A stretch of 64,000 bases of DNA, taken from assembly GCA_033391075.1 (NCBI GenBank), contig JAWPMV010000001.1:7068001-7132000 (forward strand), given 5' to 3'. Numbering within the stretch: the first letter of the stretch is position 1; every line of letters begins with the position of its first letter. The position numbers and the translations under genes were made by a program. Positions 36,867 to 45,676 of the stretch are shown here, piece by piece. The notes below the pieces were generated by a model that saw only the letters and a list, made by a program, of their open reading frames with translations, made no database searches and was not told the origin of the DNA. The DNA is from Bacteroidia bacterium. GTDB taxonomy: Bacteria; Bacteroidota; Bacteroidia; J057.

Positions 36867-38037
36867 AGGCTTCAGACTTTTCTAGTGTATCAAAATCTAA
36901 ATTACTTACCGAAATTTCTGCGGTCATTAGTTTGTGGAGAAGAGTGCGAAATAAGGATTCAAGAGATTTCTTTTTTTTCTTGTGAACAGATAATTTATCA
37001 TCAATGGAATCTAAAATTTTAGTCATTTTTATTTGCTCTTCTAGACTTGGAACTGGCACTAAAATACTTCTAAAAGTGTTCCGATTTAATGTTGGGACTG
37101 CAACCCCAGATTTGTACTTTTCCAGCTTCAAATTGTTAAGCTGATAATAGCAAAATTTAGGATGGTTCCCGTGAAAATCCTTCACATATAAAACAACATT
37201 ATGGGCCCAAAAGTCATTAGAATAAAAAGTGGCTTTCCCAGCAGAAGAACCACTCCTTGTAACTGTAACTCCTGGCCCTGTTACATTGGCCTCGTTATGG
37301 TATCCAATTATTGAGATTGCTCCAGCAACTGGTATTTCTCCCTTTATAAATTCTTTTTTCGTCAGATCTTTCCCCCTTTGGAGGGTGGTAAATTTATCAA
37401 ACATTACCAAAGTCCAGCTCTCAGGTATTGGGCCAATCTCTGTCATCTTCTTTGGCTCACTCTTTATTCCCTCTGTGAACAATTTATGCACCAAAGCTTT
37501 TTTCAACTCTGATGTTAATTCAATCAGTTGATCTTGCAACTCAATAGCTTGCTGAACTGTAGAAAGGACATATGCTATTCTTCTTTGTTCAAAAATACCT
37601 GGAGTGGGAAGCTCTATTTCTTGAAAGTTACTTTTATTCAAGATCGGAAGCGTGGTCTTAACTGAAGCTTGGACCAAAATAGGTCGGTTATAGAGAACTA
37701 AATAGTAAATAAAATCAGGATCATAATTTTCATTACATATAATAGCGTTAATCTGTTGGTTAAACGCTGAAACTTCATCAGTTGTCATGCCAATCTTTCC
37801 AATATTTCCAATGCATCCCACAAGAACAGCGTTTTTTGGTAAAGTCCTAGCCACTTTTATTCCTTCTTCCGTCAGTAGTTTGTGTGAGGTTTTAATAGAT
37901 TTCCCTCGATCCAAATCTTTGGGAGAAATAAGTTTATACGAACCACCATAGAATTCCTTTTTTTTGCTACTAGGGGTTGTACCAGTAAGAATTCTCCCGA
38001 AATCTTTGATCTTATGCTTGACCCATTTATCTTTCAT
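36859..38037 (-). CDS. hsdS: Type I restriction specificity subunit (HsdS)
   Basis: 392 residues with two target-recognition domains, each followed by a helical spacer: the first opens KIKDFGRILTGTTPSS and ends TPGIFEQRRIAYVLSTVQQAIELQDQ; the second opens SWTLVMFDKFTTLQRGKDL and ends VPSLEEQIKMTKILDSIDDKL. This is a complete HsdS that should read a bipartite site; the site cannot be predicted. No second or truncated hsdS or inverted repeats for shuffling were seen nearby. Overlaps hsdM by 4 bp. Confidence 0.93.
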   Translation of the reverse strand: MKDKWVKHKIKDFGRILTGTTPSSKKKEFYGGSYKLISPKDLDRGKSIKTSHKLLTEEGIKVARTLPKNAVLVGCIGNIGKIGMTTDEVSAFNQQINAIICNENYDPDFIYYLVLYNRPILVQASVKTTLPILNKSNFQEIELPTPGIFEQRRIAYVLSTVQQAIELQDQLIELTSELKKALVHKLFTEGIKSEPKKMTEIGPIPESWTLVMFDKFTTLQRGKDLTKKEFIKGEIPVAGAISIIGYHNEANVTGPGVTVTRSGSSAGKATFYSNDFWAHNVVLYVKDFHGNHPKFCYYQLNNLKLEKYKSGVAVPTLNRNTFRSILVPVPSLEEQIKMTKILDSIDDKLSVHKKKKKSLESLFRTLLHKLMTAEISVSNLDFDTLEKSEAYA

Positions 38038-39602
38038 ATACCTAGCTTTTCCAAAATTGAAAATATTTGTCTATTCACATCCTCAGCATCTTCTTCAAGA
38101 GTATTTATTTCATCTATTATCTCTCTAATTGGTCTATACTCCTCTGTCTCCCTGGCATGTATATACCGGCTCGGTGAAATATTATAGTCGTTTTTTGCAA
38201 TTTCTTCTTTGTGTACTATTCGACTTAATTTCTCTTCCTCATCTTTCCAGTTTGTGAAAATGCTACTGATGAGTTTGATTCCTTCATCAGTGATAAAGTT
38301 TTTAGGATCTCCTTTTTCGAAGACTTTACTTGCATTAAGTAGGAAGATTTTATCCTTTCGCTCAGCCGGTTTATCCTTTTGAATGAAGACAATAATCCCC
38401 GGCGCTGAAGTGTTGTAAAAGAGGTTTTCCGGTAGGTAAATTACCCCCTCGACCAGATCATTATCTACAAACCACTTACGGGCATCTTTTTCTTTGTTCG
38501 TGTTGGCATTACCTGATCCACGAGATGCCGCCCCGGTATCAAGGACTACAGCAGCCCGACCATTTTCCTTCAAGCTAGCATAAATATGTTGCATCCAAGC
38601 CCAATCAGCATTACCTCCAGGATTTTGACTAAAGCGGTCATAGGGATCATTTTCAAAGAATTCTTCTCCAAGATATGGTAATGAATCCCTATTTTGATTC
38701 CACATGGGATTAGCAACTACTCGATCAAATTTCTTAATTCTGTTTCGGTCGATTAATTTTGGATTCTTCATCGTATCTCCCAATTCGATCTCTCCCTCCA
38801 TATCGTGAACGATCATGTTCATTTGAGCCATTGCCCAGGTCTCGGGGGTAAATTCTTGCCCATACAATTTTAGTGGCGATATTTTGCCTTTACCAGCAAA
38901 CTTTTCACCCAGGACAATCTGATTTTTAATAAGGAGCCCACCCGACCCACAAGTGGGATCATAAATTTCCATTCCGGGCTCAGGGTCCATTATTTTCGCC
39001 ATAATAATCCCAACCTCGGTGGGAGTATAAAACTCACCCGCACTCTTTCCGCTGTTTTCTGCGAACTTACGGATAAGGTACTCGTAACTTCGGCCGATAA
39101 CATCAGGCTCAACATCCTTGATACCCAGCTTCTTTTCGCTAATTTTTTCAATAAGATTTGAAAGGCGATCATCATCAATATCACGCTGCCCATGCGTGGT
39201 AGCATTGAAGTCCACACGATCAATTATTCCTTGGAGGGTTGGGTTTTCTTTGGCAATATCACGGAGAATGGTAGTGAGTTGCTCGCCAATTTTACTCGCC
39301 AATTTTCTAATCACTGACCACACTGGATCGTCATGATTATCTGGGGTCAAAGGTAGGTAAAAACGAACAAGATCATTATCAAGTTTTACCAAAGCAAATG
39401 CCTTTTTCCTGGAACCAACTTCTTTTGCAATACGGTCTAGTTCGTCATCAAATACATCACAGAGACGTTTAGTAAATATAAGAGGAAGAATGTAGTCCTT
39501 AAACTTGGGGGCATCTTTCGCTCCTCTGATACTACAGGCTGCACCCCAAATCCATGATTCGAGTGATTTTTGTTCCGTTCCGTTCTTAGTTGTATTCGCC
39601 AT
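38034..39602 (-). CDS. hsdM: Type I restriction methylase subunit (HsdM)
   Basis: 522 residues. SAM-binding motif I is DPTCGSGGLL (215-224). The catalytic motif is NPMW (298-301) in place of the common NPPF; the N-P pair is retained, and this variant exists among HsdM proteins as I recall. HsdM_N helices (LESWIWGAACSIRG... YILPLIFTKRLCDVFDDEL) precede. Adds methyl groups to adenine with HsdS. First gene of hsdMSR; the GxxExxY gene stops 2 bp upstream, so the operon may begin further up. Confidence 0.94.
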   Translation of the reverse strand: MANTTKNGTEQKSLESWIWGAACSIRGAKDAPKFKDYILPLIFTKRLCDVFDDELDRIAKEVGSRKKAFALVKLDNDLVRFYLPLTPDNHDDPVWSVIRKLASKIGEQLTTILRDIAKENPTLQGIIDRVDFNATTHGQRDIDDDRLSNLIEKISEKKLGIKDVEPDVIGRSYEYLIRKFAENSGKSAGEFYTPTEVGIIMAKIMDPEPGMEIYDPTCGSGGLLIKNQIVLGEKFAGKGKISPLKLYGQEFTPETWAMAQMNMIVHDMEGEIELGDTMKNPKLIDRNRIKKFDRVVANPMWNQNRDSLPYLGEEFFENDPYDRFSQNPGGNADWAWMQHIYASLKENGRAAVVLDTGAASRGSGNANTNKEKDARKWFVDNDLVEGVIYLPENLFYNTSAPGIIVFIQKDKPAERKDKIFLLNASKVFEKGDPKNFITDEGIKLISSIFTNWKDEEEKLSRIVHKEEIAKNDYNISPSRYIHARETEEYRPIREIIDEINTLEEDAEDVNRQIFSILEKLGI

Positions 39603-39604
39603 AT

Positions 39605-39997
39605 CTATTTCATAATCACTTCAAACACCAGATCGTGCTGATCTGGATTCGAGTTTTTTCCTGGCTGTTCAAAATTGATCAACGCACCAGCCTGAGCCTC
39701 TAATAGCTCCATGTAATTTCTCAGCTGTTGTACTTCTAGTTTGCCGACATTTCCAACCGCCTTCAATTCCAAAACTACAATCTTTTTGCTAGCTTTTATC
39801 ACAATGTCCGAAAATCCCTCGCCGACATAGTATTTTTTGTAGGTCATCTCCAGAACCTTCTCTCGTTCATGCTTGTATCCGGCCAAACGGAGACCAACTT
39901 CCATGGCTCTTTGATCCACCACTTCACGATGACCAGAGCTTTACTTTTTATATGCATCACAGGCAATTTTCTCCACATCTTTGAGCACCTTATCCAT
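39605..39997 (-). pseudogene. GxxExxY-family protein broken by an in-frame TAA
   Basis: The C-terminal 105 codons (39605-39922) encode VDQRAMEVGLRLAGYKHERE... FSDIVIKASKKIVVLELKAV, the PD-(D/E)XK-like core of the GxxExxY family. In the same frame upstream, ATG at 39997 reads MDKVLKDVEKIACDAYKK and then meets TAA at 39943-39941, followed by SSGHREV. The upstream helix fits the family N-terminus, so a single nonsense change seems to have cut the gene. Translation from the GTG at 39922 may still make a shortened protein. Lies just upstream of hsdM. Confidence 0.65.
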
Positions 39998-40037
39998 ACC
40001 AGAAAGTATCTCACGCAACTAATCCCTGGATAGTGCA

Positions 40038-40820
40038 CTACCGGATGGTCTCAATCTCTAATGCTTTCTTTTTGTCGAAAGAATCAAGCTGTATTCCAAG
40101 CCGCCTCAGGCGATACTTCCTCCCATCAACTACCACTCCCTGAAATTTTCCCTTCCGGTGATACGAATCAAGTCCGTCAGCTTTAAGTTTTTCCTCAAAG
40201 TCAGCGATTGACTTGGATTGTTCTAAGACAGTCTGGACTCGCTGAAAGACTTTTTCCTTGGTGGTCTGCTGGCCGGTATTTAGTTTGTACCAATACTCCC
40301 GGTCAGAGAGTTGGGGCGAAGTAGCTCGACCATGAGCAACTACTGACTTACTCAGTTCTGGGTAATATTCCTGCTGGTAGTCCTGGGTGTGTTGTTTGAG
40401 CTCACCAAAAGCCTGCTTAGACAACCGCATAGCTTTACCAGATTTATACTCCACGCCACTGACACAGAGATGGACATGATAATGATCTTGGGACAGGTGA
40501 ATAACACCCATATATAAGCCATTGGGATTGCGCTTGGCTATGTACTCCCTGGTCATGTCTTCTATCCCTTCCAGAGTGAGGTAAGGCGTATCTTCAGGGT
40601 GCCAGGAAAGAATTTCATGGGTAAGGATGACACTATTTTTGCGGCGGTGTTGCCGGTAGCTTTCATTGACTTCAAATTCATGAACCCAGGTCTGAATATC
40701 ATTACCTGAGAGATTATGGAGCATGATCCGGCTATCAGGTACTCGTTCTTCGCTGTGGATCATGTAATTGAGTAATTGACGGAAGGCTTTGTTCTTCCGT
40801 GATTTAACTTTGATGATCAT
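40038..40820 (-). CDS. MOBP-like relaxase
   Basis: 260 residues. Catalytic tyrosine candidate Tyr19 (LLNYMIHSEER), a second motif with VILTHEILSW (His68) and the metal-binding triad HYHVH at 113-117. This is a short relaxase domain without a helicase or primase extension; the C-terminal part (FQGVVVDGRKYRLRRLGI) is a conserved end of such short relaxases. It nicks oriT and is carried to the recipient. Third gene of coupling protein, MobC, relaxase cassette. Confidence 0.88.
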   Translation of the reverse strand: MIIKVKSRKNKAFRQLLNYMIHSEERVPDSRIMLHNLSGNDIQTWVHEFEVNESYRQHRRKNSVILTHEILSWHPEDTPYLTLEGIEDMTREYIAKRNPNGLYMGVIHLSQDHYHVHLCVSGVEYKSGKAMRLSKQAFGELKQHTQDYQQEYYPELSKSVVAHGRATSPQLSDREYWYKLNTGQQTTKEKVFQRVQTVLEQSKSIADFEEKLKADGLDSYHRKGKFQGVVVDGRKYRLRRLGIQLDSFDKKKALEIETIR

Positions 40821-40836
40821 GATGATGGTCTATGCC

Positions 40837-40855
40837 ATCAACTAGGGTGTGCTCA
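40837..40855 (+). promoter_or_regulatory. Shared GCACACCC motif, copy 3
   Basis: ATCAACTAGGGTGTGCTCA between the MobC stop and relaxase start; the reverse complement TGAGCACACCCTAGTTGAT matches copy 1 with a 2-nt deletion. Given its place between mobilisation genes it could also be a nick region. Confidence 0.5.
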
Positions 40856-41338
40856 TTATGATAGTTTTGGTGGGTGGTGGAAAGCATCGTGAATGATGGT
40901 TTCCATGTGATTGATCCTCTCAGCCAGATCCAGGTAAGCCTGGTTGAGTTCTGGTAGATTTCGCTTGTGAACATGCCGGGCAATCATGCGAATGTCGGTC
41001 TGACACAGACGCAGGCGTTGCTCCAAGCGACTGACTGGTTCACGGTCAGGTACCAGGTAGGTCTGATTGAGATAGGATAAGGCTGCGTGTTTGATGAACG
41101 ATGGTAGTGAGTAATGATGTTGCTGGGCGGCGTGAGTCAGTTTCAACCAGTCTGGTTTAGCCAAAGTAATGGTTACCTCTGGTCGTTCTTTGCGTTTTTG
41201 TTTGCGGTACTTACGTTGATATTGACGTTTGTATTCTTTTTTGACAGCTTCGATAGCTTCTTCATTCCCTGATTCTAAAACTCCTGATTGCTCCAAATAT
41301 TCCCACATACCGGTATTCCGGCGAATAGGTTTAGGCAT
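40856..41338 (-). CDS. MobC-like relaxosome accessory protein
   Basis: 160 residues. A basic N-terminal region (KKEYKRQYQRKYRKQKRKERPEVTITLAKPDWLKL) with an RHH-like start is followed by a helical stretch (RLEQRLRLCQTDIRMIARHVHKRNLPELNQAYLDLAERI) with the NQIAR-type MobC pattern, here in the form TDIRMIARHVH. MobC proteins help open oriT for the relaxase. Lies between coupling protein and relaxase genes, 12 and 35 bp from each. Confidence 0.78.
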   Translation of the reverse strand: MPKPIRRNTGMWEYLEQSGVLESGNEEAIEAVKKEYKRQYQRKYRKQKRKERPEVTITLAKPDWLKLTHAAQQHHYSLPSFIKHAALSYLNQTYLVPDREPVSRLEQRLRLCQTDIRMIARHVHKRNLPELNQAYLDLAERINHMETIIHDAFHHPPKLS

Positions 41339-41350
41339 AGAAGGATATGA

Positions 41351-42736
41351 TTAGGTGTTGGATAATTGAGTAAGGGCTAACAGTCCTCGTTGTTGGTAGT
41401 AGGGTTTGAGGTTTAGTAACATGGGCGGATAGTTTCCCGCCATGAGTAAGCCTTGATTCTGCTTCATGGTGCGGACTTCATCGCGGGTGATCAGTGGTCT
41501 GGTCTGAGTGCGTCCCTGGTTATCCTCATACTGGTAGCGTCCTAGTCTCTGCTCCAACTCTTCCGACGATCTCCCAGATTGTCCGGTGAAATAGAGCTTA
41601 GCAAAACAGTTACCTGCAATCGTGCTGGCCTCGTATGGCCCGAAATTGTGAACGAGCTGGCTCATCTGCTGTATCCCAAGCAAGATTCCGGCTCGGTACT
41701 TTCTCACATTACTGATCACATTGCCCAGTGAAGGCAAATACAACACCCCTGCTTCATCAATCAAACAAAAGACATCCTGGTGCCAGGGTTGTGGCATTCG
41801 TACCAGCAATTCCCCGAATAGTTGCTCAAAGAAGAGCGATGATAGCATTGCGTAGTAAGCTTGATCGGTAACGGGATTCTGGATGAACAGTACTGTTTTC
41901 TTTAGACGAAATTCGTGCAGAGCAATCGTGTCATGATTGGTTACCTCAGCCACGGCCTCATCGGTGAAGATGTGTAATGCGCTAGATACAGTTGCGATAA
42001 TGCCCGCTTTGACTTTGTTATCATAGGCTTGGAAAGTCTTGAACTCAGCGCGGAGCGACAAATTATCTGAAGCTTCAACTTTCCTGGTGAAGAAGGCTTC
42101 ATCACCACTGAGTTGATTGAGATAATGACGCACCTGGCGGAAGGTCTGGCGTTCACGGACTTCAGCTTTGACTAGGGTAATCAGGAGAGTAAGTAAGGCC
42201 GTGGCTTGCAGGTTCCAAAAGGGATCACCCTTAACCCCACCTAATGCCGTCCGAATCACCAGACTGGATACCTTGTTAATATCACTGGATGACCTGGCCC
42301 GGTAAAGAGGATTGAAACGGTCTGAATGTTTTGGATCGGCGAAGTTTAAAGTCTTGATGATATATCCTCTTCGCTTGAGAGCTGGGGTGGTCAGTTGTGC
42401 CAATTCACCACTGGGGTCATGGCAGATATATGAAGCATTCATTCGTAATAGGGATGGAACAAAGACCACTGATGATTTACCAGATCCGGTTGATCCGATC
42501 AGGAGGGAATTTTTGTAGGAATCTTCCACTGACAGACTCTTTTCACCCGTCAGACAGAAGCCTTTAAGGTTGCGTTTCAGTAAACTCTTGGGACTACCAA
42601 ATGAAGCTCCGTAGCCTTGTTTTTTCTTTGGGAGACCATTGGGAAATATCCAGGTAAACAGTGCTTCAAAAAATTTTTCAACGAAAAAGAAGGCCGTATC
42701 TACAATGCCTTCAATAAGTCTCAGAATATGGTGCAT
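41351..42736 (-). CDS. TraG/VirD4-like coupling protein
   Basis: 461 residues. Walker A IGSTGSGKSS at about 80-89 and Walker B VFCLIDEAGVL, with the VRKYRAGILLGIQQMSQL helix and TRDEVRTMKQNQGLLMAGNYPP ending typical of TraG/VirD4 ATPases. The N-terminal region (1-32) is hydrophobic and amphipathic but shorter than the normal two-helix anchor. It should link the relaxosome to a secretion channel encoded elsewhere. Confidence 0.88.
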   Translation of the reverse strand: MHHILRLIEGIVDTAFFFVEKFFEALFTWIFPNGLPKKKQGYGASFGSPKSLLKRNLKGFCLTGEKSLSVEDSYKNSLLIGSTGSGKSSVVFVPSLLRMNASYICHDPSGELAQLTTPALKRRGYIIKTLNFADPKHSDRFNPLYRARSSSDINKVSSLVIRTALGGVKGDPFWNLQATALLTLLITLVKAEVRERQTFRQVRHYLNQLSGDEAFFTRKVEASDNLSLRAEFKTFQAYDNKVKAGIIATVSSALHIFTDEAVAEVTNHDTIALHEFRLKKTVLFIQNPVTDQAYYAMLSSLFFEQLFGELLVRMPQPWHQDVFCLIDEAGVLYLPSLGNVISNVRKYRAGILLGIQQMSQLVHNFGPYEASTIAGNCFAKLYFTGQSGRSSEELEQRLGRYQYEDNQGRTQTRPLITRDEVRTMKQNQGLLMAGNYPPMLLNLKPYYQQRGLLALTQLSNT

Positions 42737-42744
42737 AAGCCTTG

Positions 42745-42766
42745 CGCTATGCTTGGGTGTGCAGTA
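42745..42766 (+). promoter_or_regulatory. Shared GCACACCC motif, copy 4 (degenerate)
   Basis: Contains CTTGGGTGTGCAGTA just upstream of the coupling protein start; shares GGGTGTGC with copies 1 and 3 but not the TCA end. Confidence 0.35.
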
Positions 42767-42785
42767 TTTATTATATCATAGTAAC

Positions 42786-43886
42786 CTATTCAGGTAGTAG
42801 GCCCATTAATCCTCTTATTCCATTTTCCGAAAATTCTTTAGGAATTTTTGTGCTTTGTACTAAATACTCCAGCGTTGCAATAGCAAAATTCACCAGCATT
42901 GCATTAGTTGAGACGAGATGATTGCTATATGACCAATCAGTGTTAGTATCAAAATTCATAAATGCTTGTTCTTTAAGGATTATTGGAACTTTGTGTGCGA
43001 AATTCGGCTTACTCAAAATTTTTCGTACCAATTCGAGAAACTTTGGCCAATTAGGCAATGAAAGATCCTTTGGTAAATATTCGTCATCTCCCGATTGCTG
43101 TGAAAATGCTCGTTTACGTAGCTGATCCCAGTAGGCGTAATTCTCCACTCCACCCCAAATAATAGCTTTTAAATCAGCATCCAATTCATCTTTTGAAAAT
43201 GAAGTTAAGCTTTGGTTGAAAAGCATCACCACAATTTGGTTCAAGCTAATTGCAAACATCGAAGCACTATCAAGTATGAGGAGTCTATGGTCAGGATTAT
43301 CTGGATTTAATTCTCTCCACATAGACCGTAAGTTGCTCACTAAAGTTCTCAACTGGACATTGGACTCAGTTTCATTCCAAAAACCAGTTTGGAGATAGTC
43401 GATGAGGGTTTCTAGCCTAGGATACTTCCTTCTCAATGCAAAGTATTTATCCCAGTGATCTCCCATTGCCAGAGCACTATTATGCACATTCAGGTAATCA
43501 GCTGTCGCCTTGGAGAAAGTTTCAAAATCTGTAACACTAAATAAGTGAATTCCTAGTTCTTCGGCTACAAGTTTATGGTCTTTTTCTAAATTATCCTTTC
43601 CCAAGATAATTGTACCCTTTTTTGCATTATAAAAATCCATTACTCCCTTAATCCAAAAAACACGAGTAATAGCAGATATTTTTTTGCTTGATTTACAATC
43701 GTAAATGAAAGAAAATAGCTTCCCGTCAGTGTTTGGTACCAAACCGAGCACATCGAGATCGGTCAATTCCTTACGAGAAGTGGAAATCTCTTTTCTTGAT
43801 TGGAGTTTTACCTCCATCTGAGGGTACCACTCTTTCTGGATCAAGTAACGAACAACATCTTCTTTTATAAATTTATCTTTAATCAT
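42786..43886 (-). CDS. PD-(D/E)XK nuclease-like protein of unknown family
   Basis: 366 residues. Near the N-terminus: ELTDLDVLGLVPN (Asp45) and FSFIYDCKSSKK (Asp63-x-Lys65), spaced as in PD-(D/E)XK restriction-type nucleases, with a preceding basic region and a helix IKGVMDFYNAKKGTIILG. The remaining 250 residues are helical with no known domain. Its start overlaps the 465-residue gene by 4 bp (ATGA), so the proteins should be made together and may form a complex. I infer a DNA-targeting, possibly defence, function. Confidence 0.6.
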   Translation of the reverse strand: MIKDKFIKEDVVRYLIQKEWYPQMEVKLQSRKEISTSRKELTDLDVLGLVPNTDGKLFSFIYDCKSSKKISAITRVFWIKGVMDFYNAKKGTIILGKDNLEKDHKLVAEELGIHLFSVTDFETFSKATADYLNVHNSALAMGDHWDKYFALRRKYPRLETLIDYLQTGFWNETESNVQLRTLVSNLRSMWRELNPDNPDHRLLILDSASMFAISLNQIVVMLFNQSLTSFSKDELDADLKAIIWGGVENYAYWDQLRKRAFSQQSGDDEYLPKDLSLPNWPKFLELVRKILSKPNFAHKVPIILKEQAFMNFDTNTDWSYSNHLVSTNAMLVNFAIATLEYLVQSTKIPKEFSENGIRGLMGLLPE

Positions 43887-45280
43887 GCATTTGCTGCTTT
43901 AATAAACAAATTTTCCAATTCTTCCTTATGCTCTTCTGAGAGTGGGACTGTCTCGGTTTGACGCAATTTAGCGGCTGAAATTATTGACTCAATATACGTT
44001 TGCTCTTTTTGCAGAGCAATTTGTGCCTCTTCGTTAATCTCAAGTGAAGAAAATCCCCCAGTGTCGAGCATCTCTATAGCTGTGTCTAATGCTTGACGAT
44101 TCTCTTCGTTTTTAATGAGTTGAAATTGATATCGGTTACCACTTGTCTGAACTAATTTGCCCACTTTCATGACACTAAGGTTTCGATATTGCTCCATAGC
44201 TTCAGAATTTGACCCAATAAACCCTCTGCTTCTCAAAGCGTTAAGAATGGCTCTTGGATTACGGATTCGATATTCCTTTGGCAAAAGCTGCCCTTGCCTA
44301 ACAGCAGCAATCAACGCCATAGCTCGTTCATATATAACCCTATTAGCAGGATTGAGCTTTGTTGATCCAGGTGCCGGAGTAAAGAGAAAGAAATTTTCCC
44401 CTTTGTGTTTAGTAGTAATTGAAGGTGGTTTTACTTGTCCATCTTGTGCTAAGCGCTTAAGAAGATTTATTTCATCCTGTGTAACTTTTACGCCATTAAT
44501 TTCTTCCCTAGTTTCAATTAAGGCTAAAGGCCATCCTTGGGCCTCTTCAATAAGTTTAAGAATCTTTTGAATCTGACTTGAACCTGATTTTGCTACCAAA
44601 TCGGCATAGAGATCTGCATTTTGAGCAAAAAATATTGGAGACAATAAGACATCTTTGCCACGAGCACGTTTGGTTAGAAGGTATCCTCCCTGTTGACCAA
44701 TATCAAGCCCACGTTTTACGAGATTTTTCTCTGCGCCTAGATCATACAACGTATCGGAAAAAGTCGGCGCTTGAGAGAGTTTAGTGAGAATAACTAAAGC
44801 TAAGTCTTCCGATTCATTATATTGAGTCTCATTTTCGGCATACTCACCCACACGATCATAAATATCTTCAAAAAAAGGAACATCCGGAATTACTGTTTTA
44901 ATACGAGTTCCTTCAGTATCTAATTTCACAAATTCTATTTCGGCCAGAGCATACAGCAAATTGGGTAATATTATGCCGGGGATGTTGAAGTAATAGGGAG
45001 CCGCAAGCTTAAGAATTTCAAACTTGATGGGAGGTAAATCACGGATATGCAAGGAAAGGTTTACCAGCATTCCCACTTTTGTGAGTTCATCATATTCTGG
45101 AACTTGTGTTCTACCGAGCGAGGTTGTTATATCATAAGAAACTGATGCTTTTTCTGAACGGTTCATTTGGTTTTGGGAAACATGTTGTTTGTTGTTTGTG
45201 AAGGCGCAAGTGTATAATTTTCCAAAATTAGACAAATAATTAATCAAGCCCATGAGTGAACTAGTAAATATATTGACCAT
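43883..45280 (-). CDS. Hypothetical 465-residue partner protein
   Basis: Start is uncertain: GTG-TAATG overlap at 45280 supports MVNIFTSS, while the ATG at 45166 (MNRSEKASVSYDIT) looks more conserved. The rest contains two winged-helix-like stretches (ILKLAAPYYFNIPGIILPNLLYALAEIEFVKL and INLLKRLAQDGQVKPPS), an ALALIETREE region and a TPAPGSTKLNPANRVIYERAMALIAAVRQGQLLP block. No ATPase or nuclease motif is visible. Middle gene of a coupled trio with the HTH and the nuclease-like protein. Not recognised. Confidence 0.6.
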   Translation of the reverse strand: MVNIFTSSLMGLINYLSNFGKLYTCAFTNNKQHVSQNQMNRSEKASVSYDITTSLGRTQVPEYDELTKVGMLVNLSLHIRDLPPIKFEILKLAAPYYFNIPGIILPNLLYALAEIEFVKLDTEGTRIKTVIPDVPFFEDIYDRVGEYAENETQYNESEDLALVILTKLSQAPTFSDTLYDLGAEKNLVKRGLDIGQQGGYLLTKRARGKDVLLSPIFFAQNADLYADLVAKSGSSQIQKILKLIEEAQGWPLALIETREEINGVKVTQDEINLLKRLAQDGQVKPPSITTKHKGENFFLFTPAPGSTKLNPANRVIYERAMALIAAVRQGQLLPKEYRIRNPRAILNALRSRGFIGSNSEAMEQYRNLSVMKVGKLVQTSGNRYQFQLIKNEENRQALDTAIEMLDTGGFSSLEINEEAQIALQKEQTYIESIISAAKLRQTETVPLSEEHKEELENLFIKAANA

Positions 45281-45561
45281 TACCGCACGATTTGAATCAC
45301 AGGCAATGAGTTAAGTACCTCAGACCTTTTAAAAAGCACCCTTCCCCCAAAACGGATAAAGGGAATCTTTCCTTCTCGTTTCTTCGCATGAATATTTTGC
45401 GGAGTGGTCTGGAGAAGTTCAGCCACCTGCTTTACGTTGAGCAATTCCTCTAGTGGTAGTTGTCCCGGTATGGGATGATCCTCAAAGTATCTTTCGATCT
45501 CTTGGCGGAAGATGTCTCTGAGTTCTTGTTCACTGAATTGGGTGAAAGATACTTTTTCCAT
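45280..45561 (-). CDS. HTH_17-type DNA-binding protein
   Basis: 93 residues. A helical N-terminus (ELRDIFRQEIERYFEDHP) is followed by LEELLNVKQVAELLQTTPQNIHAKKREGKIPFIRFGGRVLFKRSEVL, a MerR-like excisionase-type winged helix frequent in Bacteroidota. The TAATG at its end overlaps the start of the next gene. In an operon with a nuclease-like protein it is probably a regulator or DNA-targeting subunit rather than an excisionase. Confidence 0.8.
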   Translation of the reverse strand: MEKVSFTQFSEQELRDIFRQEIERYFEDHPIPGQLPLEELLNVKQVAELLQTTPQNIHAKKREGKIPFIRFGGRVLFKRSEVLNSLPVIQIVR

Positions 45562-45676
45562 AGTGTTTAGTTTTTTGGCAATTACTCAATCTAATGAGGC
45601 AGTAGAAACCATCCGCCTTCCTCCCTGCTCCTTTTTTTCATATCTTCCAGACCTCTTTACGCCCTGAAACAACCCT

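Noticed and set aside
36859-38037. Phase-variable hsdS inversion system
   Set aside because: Only one hsdS gene is present, no inverted repeats of TRDs or neighbouring silent cassettes were seen, and the recombinases are far away.
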